DNA from: an uncultured Pelagibacteraceae bacterium
GTDB taxonomy: Bacteria; Pseudomonadota; Alphaproteobacteria; Pelagibacterales; AG-422-B15
Reading direction: 5' to 3'
Length of the DNA stretch: 64,000 nucleotides
Assembly (NCBI GenBank): GCA_902619105.1
Contig: CACNCV010000001.1
Location: forward strand, 1 to 64,000
In this document: piece by piece, positions 26,689-35,807 of the stretch
Position numbering within the stretch: position 1 is the stretch's first letter
Layout: each line of letters opens with the position of its first letter
Translations under genes and position numbers: made by a program
The notes under the pieces: generated by a model
What the model saw: the letters and a program-made list of their open reading frames with translations, nothing else
The model's database searches: none
Told to the model about the DNA's origin: nothing

Positions 26689-27954
26689 ATGGCTAAAAAC
26701 TTAAAACTAAGGGACCTTAAGAAAAAAACTCCACAAGAACTTCTTGTTTATGCAGAGGAACTTGGCGTTGAAAATGCCAGTTCAATGCGTACACAAGATA
26801 TGCTGTTTGAAATACTCAAAACTCTTGCAAGTGACAGCAAAGATATTGACGGTGAAGGAGTCTTAGAAGTTTTACAGGATGGATTTGGTTTTTTAAGATC
26901 AATGGAGGCCAATTATCTTCCAGGTCCTGATGATATTTATGTAAGCCCAAGTCAAATTAAAAGATTTGGATTAAGATCAGGAGACACTGTTGAAGGTCCA
27001 ATTAGAGCACCAAAGGACGGTGAACGTTATTTTGCATTATTGAAAATTGATACAATCAACTACGAAGCAACCGAAAAAAGTAGAAACAAAATTAATTTTG
27101 ATAACCTGACACCTCTTTATCCAGATGAGCAAATCAGATTAGAAACTGAAAAACCAGCAAGCGATCAAAGTTCAAGAGTAATTGACCTGGTGGCGCCAAT
27201 TGGTAAAGGTCAAAGAGCACTTATTGTCTCACCACCAAGAACTGGTAAAACAGTCTTACTTCAAAATATTGCACATTCAATTACTGATAATCATCCAGAA
27301 TGTTATTTAATGGTTCTACTAATTGATGAGAGACCAGAGGAAGTTACTGACATGCAACGCTCTGTAAAAGGAGAGGTTGTCAGCTCAACATTTGATGAGC
27401 CTGCATCACGTCACGTGCAGGTTGCTGAAATGGTGATCAATAAAGCAAAAAGATTAGTAGAGCATAAAAAAGATGTCGTTATTCTTTTAGACTCCATTAC
27501 AAGATTGGGTCGTGCTTACAATACGGTTGTTCCAAGTTCAGGAAAAGTATTAACAGGTGGTGTTGATGCCAATGCACTTCAAAGACCAAAGAGATTCTTC
27601 GGTGCAGCTAGAAACATTGAAGATGGTGGCTCATTAACTATTATTTCAACTGCTCTGATAGATACAGGAAGTAGAATGGATGAGGTAATTTTTGAGGAAT
27701 TTAAAGGTACTGGAAACTCAGAAATTATATTGGATAGAAAAGTTGCTGATAAAAGAATATATCCTGCAATTGATATTACTAAGTCTGGTACTCGAAAAGA
27801 AGAGATACTTCTCGATAAAGACGAGCTTCAGAAAATGTATGTCCTCAGACGCATTCTCAACCCAATGGGAACAATGGACTCTATCGAGTTTTTATTAGGT
27901 AAACTTAAAGAAACGAAGGATAACGCAGATTTCTTTCAATCAATGAATAAATAA
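26689..27954 (+). CDS. rho: Transcription termination factor Rho
   Basis: Hexameric RNA helicase that ends transcription. The 421-aa protein has the N-terminal helical domain and cold-shock-like RNA-binding domain ([20 protein letters not shown]), then Walker [15 protein letters not shown] near residue 183, Walker [15 protein letters not shown], the Q-loop and R-loop region and [10 protein letters not shown]. All look active. In this compact genome, where most convergent genes have no room for intrinsic terminators, Rho may carry much of the termination load. Confidence 0.98.
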   Translation: MAKNLKLRDLKKKTPQELLVYAEELGVENASSMRTQDMLFEILKTLASDSKDIDGEGVLEVLQDGFGFLRSMEANYLPGPDDIYVSPSQIKRFGLRSGDTVEGPIRAPKDGERYFALLKIDTINYEATEKSRNKINFDNLTPLYPDEQIRLETEKPASDQSSRVIDLVAPIGKGQRALIVSPPRTGKTVLLQNIAHSITDNHPECYLMVLLIDERPEEVTDMQRSVKGEVVSSTFDEPASRHVQVAEMVINKAKRLVEHKKDVVILLDSITRLGRAYNTVVPSSGKVLTGGVDANALQRPKRFFGAARNIEDGGSLTIISTALIDTGSRMDEVIFEEFKGTGNSEIILDRKVADKRIYPAIDITKSGTRKEEILLDKDELQKMYVLRRILNPMGTMDSIEFLLGKLKETKDNADFFQSMNK

Positions 27955-27960
27955 TATTAA

Positions 27961-27993
27961 AATTTAGTATTAAAAATTTAGTATTAAAAATTT
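27961..27993. repeat. Short tandem repeat, two 14-base units plus partial
   Basis: AATTTAGTATTAAA occurs at 27961-27974 and again, perfectly, at 27975-27988, followed by the first five bases of a third copy. It occupies the gap between rho and the inverse-autotransporter gene. Most likely slippage in AT-rich sequence; no function is evident. Confidence 0.8.
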
Positions 27994-28021
27994 TTCAGTC
28001 CATAATTATTCTGCATAACGA

Positions 28022-28915
28022 ATGAGACGCGTCCTATTCATTATCACACTTTTTTGTTCATCCATTGCTTTTGGAAGCGAGGTTACAAATACACTTTTGA
28101 AAAAAGTGGCTAAAACGGCTGAGGAAAAAGCTGAATTAGCAGTGAATGATATTTTTAAAAATGTTGATGTTGACCTCTCAGGCTTTTACAAAGGTAAGCC
28201 GTCATACGGTATAAGTACCATTCTTCCTTTATATGAAAAAAATAATATCAATAATTTCTTTCAAGGTCATTTATCGACGCAAGCGGATATAGAAATATTG
28301 AACCTTGGTTTTGTTCAAAGAAGAAGTCTATTAGAAAATAAACTGATTGTTGGTTATAATTTTTTCTATGATCTTGATTTAGATAATTCTCATGAAAGAT
28401 TTGGTATTGGAGCAGATATGCTAACCAGTCTTGGAGATGTACATTTAAATTATTATGACGCAATAACTGACTATGTAGTTGTGAATGGCTTAAAGGAGTA
28501 TACGCTAGATGGATATGATGCACAGATTGCATTTCCCCTTCCGTATTTACCCTACTCAAAAATTTATGCTGAAGTATTTTCATGGAATGGCATTAACAGT
28601 TCAAGAGATCTTGAAGGCGAAACATTTAGTATAAAAAATAAACTTCCTTTCGGAATGAGTTTAGAATTTGGAAAAACGAGTTTTGATCAATTGTCTCGTG
28701 ACGAGGAGTTTGTGATTTTAAATATTAATCTTTTTGAATTTAAAAAAACTAAACAACCATTATCAAGTGAATTGAGAAAAATGTACTCAACCGTACCATA
28801 TGAATTGTACAATTTTACTGATGTGAGTGACCGTAAGTATGAAAAGGTCAGAAGAGAAAATAAAATAAAAAAACAAACAAACCGAACTGGAACAGTTAGA
28901 ATTGTAGGATATTAA
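28022..28915 (+). CDS. Inverse autotransporter beta-barrel protein lacking a passenger
   Basis: Exported protein of 297 aa with an N-terminal signal peptide (hydrophobic residues 3-17, ending SIAFGS). The body is like the beta domain of inverse autotransporters (intimin/invasin, type Ve secretion): LIVGYNFFYDLDLDNSHERFG, LNYYDAITDY, LDGYDAQIAFPLPYLPY and AEVFSWNG are typical strands, and the YEKVRRENKI ending matches the place where a passenger normally begins. Here the protein stops about 20 residues later, so no adhesin domain is attached. The next gene begins one base after the stop and encodes an exported protein that could be a separate partner (inference). Confidence 0.78.
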   Translation: MRRVLFIITLFCSSIAFGSEVTNTLLKKVAKTAEEKAELAVNDIFKNVDVDLSGFYKGKPSYGISTILPLYEKNNINNFFQGHLSTQADIEILNLGFVQRRSLLENKLIVGYNFFYDLDLDNSHERFGIGADMLTSLGDVHLNYYDAITDYVVVNGLKEYTLDGYDAQIAFPLPYLPYSKIYAEVFSWNGINSSRDLEGETFSIKNKLPFGMSLEFGKTSFDQLSRDEEFVILNINLFEFKKTKQPLSSELRKMYSTVPYELYNFTDVSDRKYEKVRRENKIKKQTNRTGTVRIVGY

Positions 28916-28916
28916 A

Positions 28917-29852
28917 ATGCAGAAAAAATTATTTTTCATAATATCCTTGTTAATTTTTTCAGGAATGTTTAACGGCAACCTCTTCGCTATAAATGGATAT
29001 GAAAACTGCCCTATGGTAGATGGAAAAATTGATGTATCAGAACTTGTAAATATCGTTCCTTTTTCTGGCAATTCAAGGACCTGCGATGCGCCGGTCACAA
29101 ATTACATTTTAAATTTCAACAAACTTGCTGTGTGTACTTCCGATCCTAATGATTATATTTTAGGCAATTCAACAGCTGACCCGTGCTATTATCTCTGGAA
29201 TACAGCTGAGGGGAATGAAGCCATTTCTGTTGGCATAGACAAACTAGGTAATGAATTTAGCTTTCCTGCCACTCTTCCACCATCAGGAACATATACTTCG
29301 GGTTATGCTGAAATTTCAGCCACAATTCCAATTTATGTGGAACTTGAATTTGACGAAGAATTGATGTTTGGTGGCAATAGCGCAGGAACAGGCTGGAGTA
29401 TACCTTCTCCATCAAAATTTATTGGTGGAGGTGATCGCAACATGTCTATGCAGGATGGTATTAATGGAAATTTGTTTGGTTTTACAGAGGCATTTTCAGA
29501 ATCACAGCCGTCATTTAATGATTATAGTTTTACATACAACTCTTTATCAACAACTGAATTTCTTAATACACGTATTAGTTACACTGCCCTATCTCATAAC
29601 GGTAATTATCGTTCAGTTTTCTTACTTAATGACAGTGGTAGACTTGCAAGCACATATAGTGATGTCTCGTCATTAATTATTAAAGATGAATTTTCCACAC
29701 CTATAACGATTACTGACCGAACAAGCACAGTTACCTATAAATATTCAACTGATTATGCGGCAAGAATTACAGTTGTGCCTTCAGGATCGGGCGGATGGTT
29801 TGTTACATCGATTTTATTTGGTGATACGCAATTTAGGATGGAATTTGAATAA
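28917..29852 (+). CDS. Exported protein of unknown function, possible partner of the preceding barrel
   Basis: A 311-aa protein with a clear signal peptide (LFFIISLLIFSGMFNGNLFA) and a mature region rich in Ser, Thr, Gly, Asn and aromatic residues, suggesting a beta-rich extracellular or outer-membrane protein. At least six cysteines fall in the first third of the mature part, including CPMVDG, TCDAP, CTSDP and DPCYY, and could form disulfides. I do not recognise a family. Its start is one base after the inverse-autotransporter stop, so the two must be co-expressed. It abuts the convergent apt gene with no spacer. Confidence 0.75.
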   Translation: MQKKLFFIISLLIFSGMFNGNLFAINGYENCPMVDGKIDVSELVNIVPFSGNSRTCDAPVTNYILNFNKLAVCTSDPNDYILGNSTADPCYYLWNTAEGNEAISVGIDKLGNEFSFPATLPPSGTYTSGYAEISATIPIYVELEFDEELMFGGNSAGTGWSIPSPSKFIGGGDRNMSMQDGINGNLFGFTEAFSESQPSFNDYSFTYNSLSTTEFLNTRISYTALSHNGNYRSVFLLNDSGRLASTYSDVSSLIIKDEFSTPITITDRTSTVTYKYSTDYAARITVVPSGSGGWFVTSILFGDTQFRMEFE

Positions 29853-30392
29853 TTATCCCTTAGCCTCTACAATTGAAGTAAGTTTATAATTCTTTCCTAT
29901 TTTCTTTGACCCTCCAATATTTTTTAGATCAATTATAAAATAAAACTCAATCGATTTAGCTTTACACTTCCTAACTAATTGTGCTGATGCGAGTGCAGTA
30001 CCTCCTGTTGCAATCAGATCATCAATTATCAGCACTCTATCTTGTTCATTGATAGAGTTTTTATGAATTTGTATTTCATCTATGCCGTACTCTAGTTTAT
30101 ATTTTTGTTTCAAAATTTTTCCAGGAAGTTTATCTTTTTTTCTGATGGGAACAAATGGGATCTCTGTTTTAAAAGAAACTGCAGAACCAAAAATAAATCC
30201 ACGCGCTTCAACTGCAGCAATTTTCGTAAACTTGTTTTTCTTAACATATTTGGAAATCTCAAGAACAACTTCTTTGAAAAGTTTCTTATTATCTGTAATA
30301 GATGTTATATCCTGAAACAGAATTCCCTTTTTTGGAAAATCAGGAATTACCCTAATTTTCTTCTTGAGTTTATTTTTTAGTTTTTTGTTCAA
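29853..30392 (-). CDS. apt: Apt, adenine phosphoribosyltransferase
   Basis: Purine salvage enzyme making AMP from adenine and PRPP. The 179-aa protein has IPDFPKKGILFQDIT at the N-terminus, AAVEARGFIFGSAV and the PRPP loop VLIIDDLIATGGTALASAQL, with the usual acidic pair. It overlaps the end of ogt by 23 bases, an unusually long same-strand overlap, and abuts the convergent exported-protein gene. Confidence 0.96.
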   Translation of the reverse strand: MNKKLKNKLKKKIRVIPDFPKKGILFQDITSITDNKKLFKEVVLEISKYVKKNKFTKIAAVEARGFIFGSAVSFKTEIPFVPIRKKDKLPGKILKQKYKLEYGIDEIQIHKNSINEQDRVLIIDDLIATGGTALASAQLVRKCKAKSIEFYFIIDLKNIGGSKKIGKNYKLTSIVEAKG

Positions 30393-30825
30393 TGTTCAGT
30401 AAATTTCTTTTGGTACTTAACCCGCCCACTGATGTAAATCCAGTGAGTTTGCCATCACTGCCCACGACCCTATGACATGGAACTGTCATCATCAGATTGT
30501 TTCTTCCCAATGCGCCCCCAACAGCTCGAGGCGAAGTTCTTAATTTCCTTGCAATGTCTCCATAAGTTGTTGTTCTACCATAAGGTATTCTTTGTAAATA
30601 ATTCCAAACACGGTTTTGAAATTTTGTGCCCATTTGTCTAGTTGGAAAATTAAGGGATCGTCTTTTGCGCGCAAGATACATTTTAATTTGAAGCGCAGAT
30701 CTTTTTAGAAGCTTATTTTCTGTCTTGTTAGGCTTTTTCCTTGTTCTATGAACTGCAATTATTCTATTTTTGCTTGAGACAAGCTCAATATTGCCAATGA
30801 TTGATTTGAAAACGTAGCTGCTCAT
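30370..30825 (-). CDS. ogt: Methylated-DNA--protein-cysteine methyltransferase (Ogt/Ada-C type)
   Basis: Suicide repair protein that removes alkyl groups from O6-alkylguanine. The PCHRVVGSDGKLTGF active-site motif, with acceptor cysteine, lies near residue 120. The helix-turn-helix region FQNRVWNYLQRIPYGRTTTYGDIA precedes it, with the arginine finger in RAVGGALGRN. At 151 aa it is short but complete. It is divergent from the ferredoxin-like gene across 30 bases and overlaps apt. Confidence 0.95.
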   Translation of the reverse strand: MSSYVFKSIIGNIELVSSKNRIIAVHRTRKKPNKTENKLLKRSALQIKMYLARKRRSLNFPTRQMGTKFQNRVWNYLQRIPYGRTTTYGDIARKLRTSPRAVGGALGRNNLMMTVPCHRVVGSDGKLTGFTSVGGLSTKRNLLNIEQKTKK

Positions 30826-30855
30826 ATATATAAGATATTATAATTTTTTGACCTT

Positions 30856-31176
30856 ATGACTAACAAATTTTTTGAAAGACACGTATTTTTTTGTACAAAC
30901 CAAAGACCTGAAGGTCACCCAAAAGGTTGTTGTGCTTCTAAAAATTCAACAGTGCTTCGAGCCTATATGAAGAAAAAAACAAAAGAATTAGTCTCCGATA
31001 AGAAAATAAGAATAAATGCATCAGGCTGTTTAGATCATTGTGAATTTGGTCCCACACTTGTTGTTTATCCAGATAATGTTTGGTACTCGTGTAAAACAGA
31101 AGGAGAGGTGGACCAAGTAATCAATGAACATCTTATTAATGACCGTATCGCTGAAAACCTCCAAATAAAAAAATGA
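30856..31176 (+). CDS. Thioredoxin-like [2Fe-2S] ferredoxin
   Basis: A 106-aa protein of the (2Fe-2S) ferredoxin family found in Alphaproteobacteria and cyanobacteria. The likely cluster ligands are in FFCTNQRPEGHPKGCCASK (Cys near residue 12 and the Cys pair near 24) and INASGCLDHCEFGPTLVVYP (Cys near 57 and 61). It is presumably a small electron carrier, partner unknown. It overlaps mnmE by ATGA. A link to tRNA modification is possible only by position. Confidence 0.88.
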   Translation: MTNKFFERHVFFCTNQRPEGHPKGCCASKNSTVLRAYMKKKTKELVSDKKIRINASGCLDHCEFGPTLVVYPDNVWYSCKTEGEVDQVINEHLINDRIAENLQIKK

Positions 31177-32468
31177 CAATTTTTGCACTATCGACTGCCA
31201 GTGGTGTTGCGGGGTTAGCGGTTGTAAGAGTCTCTGGACATCTAGCGCTCACAGCTCTTAAAACCATTTCTAGAAAGAGTCACTTCGATCCAAACGTCTT
31301 AACAAAATCAGAATTTTATGATCCAGAAAGCGGTAACTTAATTGACAAAGGTCTTGCTGTGTTTTTCTCAAAACCAAAAAGTTTCACAGGTGAAGATGTT
31401 GTTGAGTTTCATGTTCATGGCGGCCATACAACTGTTCAGCTTTTACTTAAATCGCTTTCTAATATTGATCAGTTGAGACTTGCTCAACCCGGTGAATTTT
31501 CAAAAAGAGCATTTGTGAATAACAAAATGGATCTTACAGCAATTGAAGCTATGGGTGATCTAATTAATGCGCAAACTGAAATCCAACATAATCAAGCACT
31601 GTCTCAGATGAATGGCTCACTGAATAAATTATATTTGTCATGGAGAAAGTCTCTAATAGAGTTAGTAGCTTATCTTGAAGCGGATATAGATTTTGCAGAT
31701 GAAGACATTCCTGAAAATGTTCTTAACAACATCAATTCGAAAATTGAAAAAGTTTTAGACGAAATGAATGAGCACTTAAAACAAAGTAATCAAGGAGAAA
31801 TATTAAGAGACGGTTATAAAGTCGCCATCATTGGATCTCCAAATGTTGGCAAATCAAGTTTGATAAATTCACTTGCCAATCGTGATGTTGCAATTGTGTC
31901 TGATAGGGAGGGCACGACCAGAGACGCGATTGAAGTAAGGCTAAATATTGCTGGATTTCCAGTCATTTTAACAGACACTGCGGGTTTAAGAGACACTGAA
32001 GACGAGATCGAAAAAAAAGGAATTGAAATAACTCAAAGTAAAATAAAAGAAGCAAATTTAGTTTTGGAATTATTTGATGATCCAAATGATGTTGAGTTAC
32101 ATCAGGATCGACTTACAGTTCTAAATAAATGTGACTTGTATAATAATTATAAAAAAGAAGGCTGTATCAATATCTCAGTTTCAAATGGAAGTGGTATTGA
32201 TAATTTAATCAATAAAATTGCTGAGCACGTATCAAGCAAATTCATAAGTTATACCGATACAATACCAACAAAGACTCGATACATTCTAGGTGTTCAAAAT
32301 TCAATACAAAGTTTACTCAGTGCAAAAAGTATAGATTTAAAAGTTAATTCTGAACTTATGGTTGAAGAGTTAAGATTAGCCATTCAAGAAATCGGAAAAA
32401 TAACTGGTCATGTTGATGTTGAAGAATATTTAGAAGTTATTTTTAAAGATTTTTGCATCGGTAAATAA
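31173..32468 (+). CDS. mnmE: MnmE, tRNA modification GTPase
   Basis: With MnmG adds the (carboxymethyl)aminomethyl group to U34 of certain tRNAs. The 431-aa protein has the folate-binding N-terminal domain (IFALSTASGVAGLAVVRVSG), a helical domain, and an inserted G domain with GSPNVGKSSLINSL (G1), GTTRD (G2), DTAGLRDT (G3) and NKCD (G4). It ends in FCIGK, the conserved catalytic cysteine tail. The gene is followed 48 bases later by mnmG. Confidence 0.98.
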   Translation: MTIFALSTASGVAGLAVVRVSGHLALTALKTISRKSHFDPNVLTKSEFYDPESGNLIDKGLAVFFSKPKSFTGEDVVEFHVHGGHTTVQLLLKSLSNIDQLRLAQPGEFSKRAFVNNKMDLTAIEAMGDLINAQTEIQHNQALSQMNGSLNKLYLSWRKSLIELVAYLEADIDFADEDIPENVLNNINSKIEKVLDEMNEHLKQSNQGEILRDGYKVAIIGSPNVGKSSLINSLANRDVAIVSDREGTTRDAIEVRLNIAGFPVILTDTAGLRDTEDEIEKKGIEITQSKIKEANLVLELFDDPNDVELHQDRLTVLNKCDLYNNYKKEGCINISVSNGSGIDNLINKIAEHVSSKFISYTDTIPTKTRYILGVQNSIQSLLSAKSIDLKVNSELMVEELRLAIQEIGKITGHVDVEEYLEVIFKDFCIGK

Positions 32469-32492
32469 AAAAATAATTGATTGCAATTAGTC

Positions 32493-32513
32493 TAAGTTAA
32501 TTTAATTAACTTA
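32493..32513. repeat. Inverted repeat just upstream of mnmG, copied after the porin gene
   Basis: TAAGTTAA (32493-32500) and TTAACTTA (32506-32513) are perfectly complementary with loop TTTAA, ending three bases before the mnmG ATG. A nearly identical element, with one more base in the loop, lies at 44244-44265 after the porin. It could form a weak hairpin covering the mnmG initiation site or bind a protein. Confidence 0.6.
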
Positions 32514-32516
32514 ATC

Positions 32517-34385
32517 ATGACTAGTTATGATGTTGTTGTAGTTGGAGGAGGGCATGCTGGCTGTGAAGCTGCGACTACTTCTGCACGTGTTGGTGCAAAA
32601 ACCCTCTTAATCAGCCATAAATTCTATACCATTGGTGAGATGTCCTGTAACCCTGCAATCGGTGGTCTTGGTAAGGGCCATTTAGTAAGGGAAATCGATG
32701 CCCTGGATGGAATAATGGGGCGTATAGCTGATTTATCAAGTATTCAATATAGATTACTCAATAGAACAAAAGGCCCTGCAGTAAGAGGACCAAGAGCTCA
32801 ATCGGATAGAAAGCTCTATAAAAAACACATGCAGGAGGAGATTGAAAATACACAAAATTTAGAACTTTTGTTTGACCCTGTAGAAGATTTAATTTTTGAT
32901 AATAATAAACAAATTGCTGGTGTGATTTGCGCAAGTGGTAAAAAAATATCTACCAAAAAAGTTATTATTACAACTGGTACATTTTTGAATGGTTTGATCC
33001 ACTTAGGTGACAAAACTATTCCTGCTGGAAGACATGGCGATTCTCCCTCAATAGGACTTGCAGACTCACTCTATAAAACTGGCTTTAATATTGGACGTTT
33101 AAAAACCGGGACACCTGCGAGACTGGATAAAAATACAATAGACTTTTCTAAGCTTGAAAAACAGGAGGCTGACGATGAGCACTCTTACTTTTCGTTCTTA
33201 ACCACAAAAACTCATAATGAACAATTACCGTGCCACATGACGTATACAAATGATGCAGTTCACAATATAATTCAAAAAAATATAACAAAATCAGCTATTT
33301 ACTCAGGTCAAATCAGCGGTACAGGGCCAAGATATTGCCCTTCTGTAGAAGATAAAGTTGTGAAATTTGCAGATAAATTGAGGCATCAAATTTTCTTAGA
33401 ACCAGAGGGACTTGATAGTGATTTAATATATCCAAATGGCATCTCAACTTCACTCCCGCCAGATGTACAGGACGAATTCATAAGTAAAATCAATGGTTTA
33501 GAGAATGCTAAAATAGTAAGGCACGGTTATGCAATTGAATATGATTTTATTGATCCACAAGAACTTTACCAAACATTGGAAACAAAAAGAACAAAAGGTC
33601 TTTATCTTGCTGGGCAAATAAATGGCACAACAGGTTATGAGGAAGCTGCTGCGCAAGGGCTTGTAGCAGGTTTGAATGCTGCAATCTCCCTAAGTAATAA
33701 AGAACATGTTTTTTCAAGAAACGACTCATACATTGGTGTAATGATTGACGACTTAACTCTAAAAGGGGTTACTGAGCCCTACAGAATGTTTACTTCTAGG
33801 GCAGAATATAGATTGTTATTAAGAGCAGATAATGCAGATTTAAGATTAACAGAGGTTGGGTACAATTTAGGGTTAGTTGAAGCTGGCAGATATGAAAAGT
33901 ATTCAGCTAAAAAAATTGAACTAGAAAAAGTCAATAAAATTGTTAAAAATCAATATGTTACGCCTAATGCACTTTCAAAGATTGGAGTTAAAATTAATCA
34001 AGATGGCAAAAAAAGATCAGCTTTTGACTTATTAGCTTATCCTAATATCGATATTGATAAAATAGATGAGATCTTTGACTTAAATCTAAAGCAATATAGC
34101 ACTGAAATTCTTGACCAAATAACAACAGAGGCTCATTACAAAGGCTATCTTAAGAAGCAAGAAAGTGAGATCATTTCACTTACTAAAGAGGAAAAAGTTG
34201 AAATCCCCACTAATCTGAATTACGAATTAATTCCCAGTTTATCAACAGAAATCGTTGAAAAATTGACAAAAATTAAGCCTAAAAACTTATCTCAAGCATC
34301 AAGAATTGATGGAGTTACGCCTGCAGCTCTCAGTGTTATTTTATCATATATAAAAACCAAAGCTAAACCACAAAAATTAGCTTAA
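32517..34385 (+). CDS. mnmG: MnmG (GidA), FAD-dependent tRNA modification protein
   Basis: Partner of MnmE in wobble-uridine modification. The N-terminal FAD-binding motif [14 protein letters not shown], the [23 protein letters not shown] signature, the [16 protein letters not shown] region, [11 protein letters not shown] and [21 protein letters not shown] are all intact. The C-terminal helical domain that binds MnmE ends at residue 622. It is followed 10 bases later by rsmG, the classic origin-proximal gid pair. Confidence 0.98.
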   Translation: MTSYDVVVVGGGHAGCEAATTSARVGAKTLLISHKFYTIGEMSCNPAIGGLGKGHLVREIDALDGIMGRIADLSSIQYRLLNRTKGPAVRGPRAQSDRKLYKKHMQEEIENTQNLELLFDPVEDLIFDNNKQIAGVICASGKKISTKKVIITTGTFLNGLIHLGDKTIPAGRHGDSPSIGLADSLYKTGFNIGRLKTGTPARLDKNTIDFSKLEKQEADDEHSYFSFLTTKTHNEQLPCHMTYTNDAVHNIIQKNITKSAIYSGQISGTGPRYCPSVEDKVVKFADKLRHQIFLEPEGLDSDLIYPNGISTSLPPDVQDEFISKINGLENAKIVRHGYAIEYDFIDPQELYQTLETKRTKGLYLAGQINGTTGYEEAAAQGLVAGLNAAISLSNKEHVFSRNDSYIGVMIDDLTLKGVTEPYRMFTSRAEYRLLLRADNADLRLTEVGYNLGLVEAGRYEKYSAKKIELEKVNKIVKNQYVTPNALSKIGVKINQDGKKRSAFDLLAYPNIDIDKIDEIFDLNLKQYSTEILDQITTEAHYKGYLKKQESEIISLTKEEKVEIPTNLNYELIPSLSTEIVEKLTKIKPKNLSQASRIDGVTPAALSVILSYIKTKAKPQKLA

Positions 34386-34395
34386 TATCAAAATA

Positions 34396-35019
34396 ATGAT
34401 TGATTCGCCTGATGCTCTAAAAGAGCTCTTGCCAAATGTTTCACGTGAAACAATAGAGAAATTGGCTGAATTCAGGGAAATGATTTTAGCAGAAGACCAA
34501 AACTTAATATCAAAGAATGATAAAAATTTTATCTGGATAAGACACTTTTATGATTCTTTAAGATTAGCTCAGTTTATAACTAGCAATGGAAATGATATCA
34601 TTGATATTGGAAGTGGTGCTGGCCTTCCAGGTATACCAGTTTCGATAATATTTGGCCCAAAAAATAAGGTTTTTTTATGTGAAAATAGACCTAAAAGAGT
34701 ATCGTTTCTTAACAAATGTATTGTTAACTTAGATCTTAAAAACACTGAAGTGATTCCCATTAAAGCAGAAAAAATTGAAAATAAAAAATTTGATATCATT
34801 TTAGCAAGAGCTGTTAGCCAATTAAATCACTTATTATCAATTAGTTATAATATATGCAAAAAAAACACTACATTGCTTTTGCATAAAGGTGTACATATAG
34901 AAGAAGAGATCGTGCAAGCTACTAAATGTTGGGATTTTACTCATATATTGCATGAAAATGAGAGAGAAAAGGGTTCTTTTATTTTGGAAATAAAAAATAT
35001 AATAAAATCAATAACTTAA
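34396..35019 (+). CDS. rsmG: RsmG (GidB), 16S rRNA m7G527 methyltransferase
   Basis: SAM-dependent methyltransferase acting on G527 of 16S rRNA. The sequence has WIRHFYDSLRLAQF, the SAM-binding IIDIGSGAGLPGIPVSI near residue 68, and FLCENRPKRVSFL. Length 207 aa. Codons 14-19 (NVSRET) encode a perfect parS site. Its last base is the first base of parA, so rsmG-parA-parB is one unit. Confidence 0.97.
   Translation: MIDSPDALKELLPNVSRETIEKLAEFREMILAEDQNLISKNDKNFIWIRHFYDSLRLAQFITSNGNDIIDIGSGAGLPGIPVSIIFGPKNKVFLCENRPKRVSFLNKCIVNLDLKNTEVIPIKAEKIENKKFDIILARAVSQLNHLLSISYNICKKNTTLLLHKGVHIEEEIVQATKCWDFTHILHENEREKGSFILEIKNIIKSIT
34437..34452. promoter_or_regulatory. parS: parS centromere site (perfect 16-base palindrome)
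   Basis: TGTTTCACGTGAAACA matches the universal ParB-binding consensus exactly. It lies within the start of rsmG, where it is translated as part of NVSRET, a position seen in many bacteria. It is 650-700 bases from parA-parB and about 10.3 kb from the candidate origin, the usual distance range for loading ParB and condensin. No second perfect copy was seen in the window. Confidence 0.95.
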
Positions 35020-35807
35020 TGAAAAATAAAATAATAGCTATCTCAAATCAGAAAGGTGGAGTGGGAAAAACTACAACAGCAATAAACTTATCCACAGCCT
35101 TAGCCGCTATTGGGGAAAAAGTTTTAATTATTGATCTCGACCCTCAAGGAAATGCTAGCACTGGCTTAGGCATAGATTATCAAAAGAGATCAAACTCAAT
35201 TTATGAAGTTCTGGCATCTCAAAGCAATTTATTTGATGCAATTCAAAATACTGAAATAGAAAATTTAAAAATCATTCCATCCACAGTGGATCTATCAGGC
35301 ATTGAACCTGAACTTGCTGAAGTAAATGATAGAGCTTTTACACTGAAAAAAATTTTAACAGACCAAAACTCATTAAATGATTTTAGTTTTGTTTTTATTG
35401 ATTGCCCACCAGCTTTAAGTCTTCTCACTGTCATGGCAATGACCGCAGCTGATTCTGTCATAGTCCCACTTCAATGTGAATTTTTTGCTTTAGAAGGTCT
35501 TAGTCAACTAATAAAAACAATTGATAGGGTTAAACAAAATCTAAATCAAAATTTAACAATCGATGGAATAGTGTTAACAATGTTCGATGCAAGAAATAAA
35601 CTTTCCTCACAAGTTGCTGACGATGTTAAAAAACATTTAAGTCAACAAGTATATGAAACCATAATACCCCGTAACGTAAGAGTTTCAGAAGCTCCTTCAT
35701 TTGGTATGCCTGCATTAATTTATGATCAAAAGGCTGCCGGTAGTCAGGCATATTTAAGATTAGCGGATGAGATCATAAGACAAAACAAAGAACAGGAAGC
35801 AGCTTAA
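35019..35807 (+). CDS. parA: ParA, chromosome-partitioning ATPase
   Basis: Walker-type ATPase that moves ParB-parS complexes on the nucleoid. The deviant Walker A NQKGGVGKTTTAINLS, with signature lysine, lies near residue 9. DLDPQGNASTGLG and the Walker B FIDCPPALSLL follow, and the C-terminal NVRVSEAPSFGMPALIYD is typical of chromosomal ParA/Soj. Length 262 aa with no N-terminal HTH, so the chromosomal type. Stop and parB start share one base. Confidence 0.97.
   Translation: MKNKIIAISNQKGGVGKTTTAINLSTALAAIGEKVLIIDLDPQGNASTGLGIDYQKRSNSIYEVLASQSNLFDAIQNTEIENLKIIPSTVDLSGIEPELAEVNDRAFTLKKILTDQNSLNDFSFVFIDCPPALSLLTVMAMTAADSVIVPLQCEFFALEGLSQLIKTIDRVKQNLNQNLTIDGIVLTMFDARNKLSSQVADDVKKHLSQQVYETIIPRNVRVSEAPSFGMPALIYDQKAAGSQAYLRLADEIIRQNKEQEAA

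Noticed and set aside
32493-32513. CtrA-binding site (TTAA-N7-TTAA) in the AT-rich inverted repeat
   Set aside because: TTAA words are present here and at 44244-44265, but none are spaced by seven bases as CtrA sites require.
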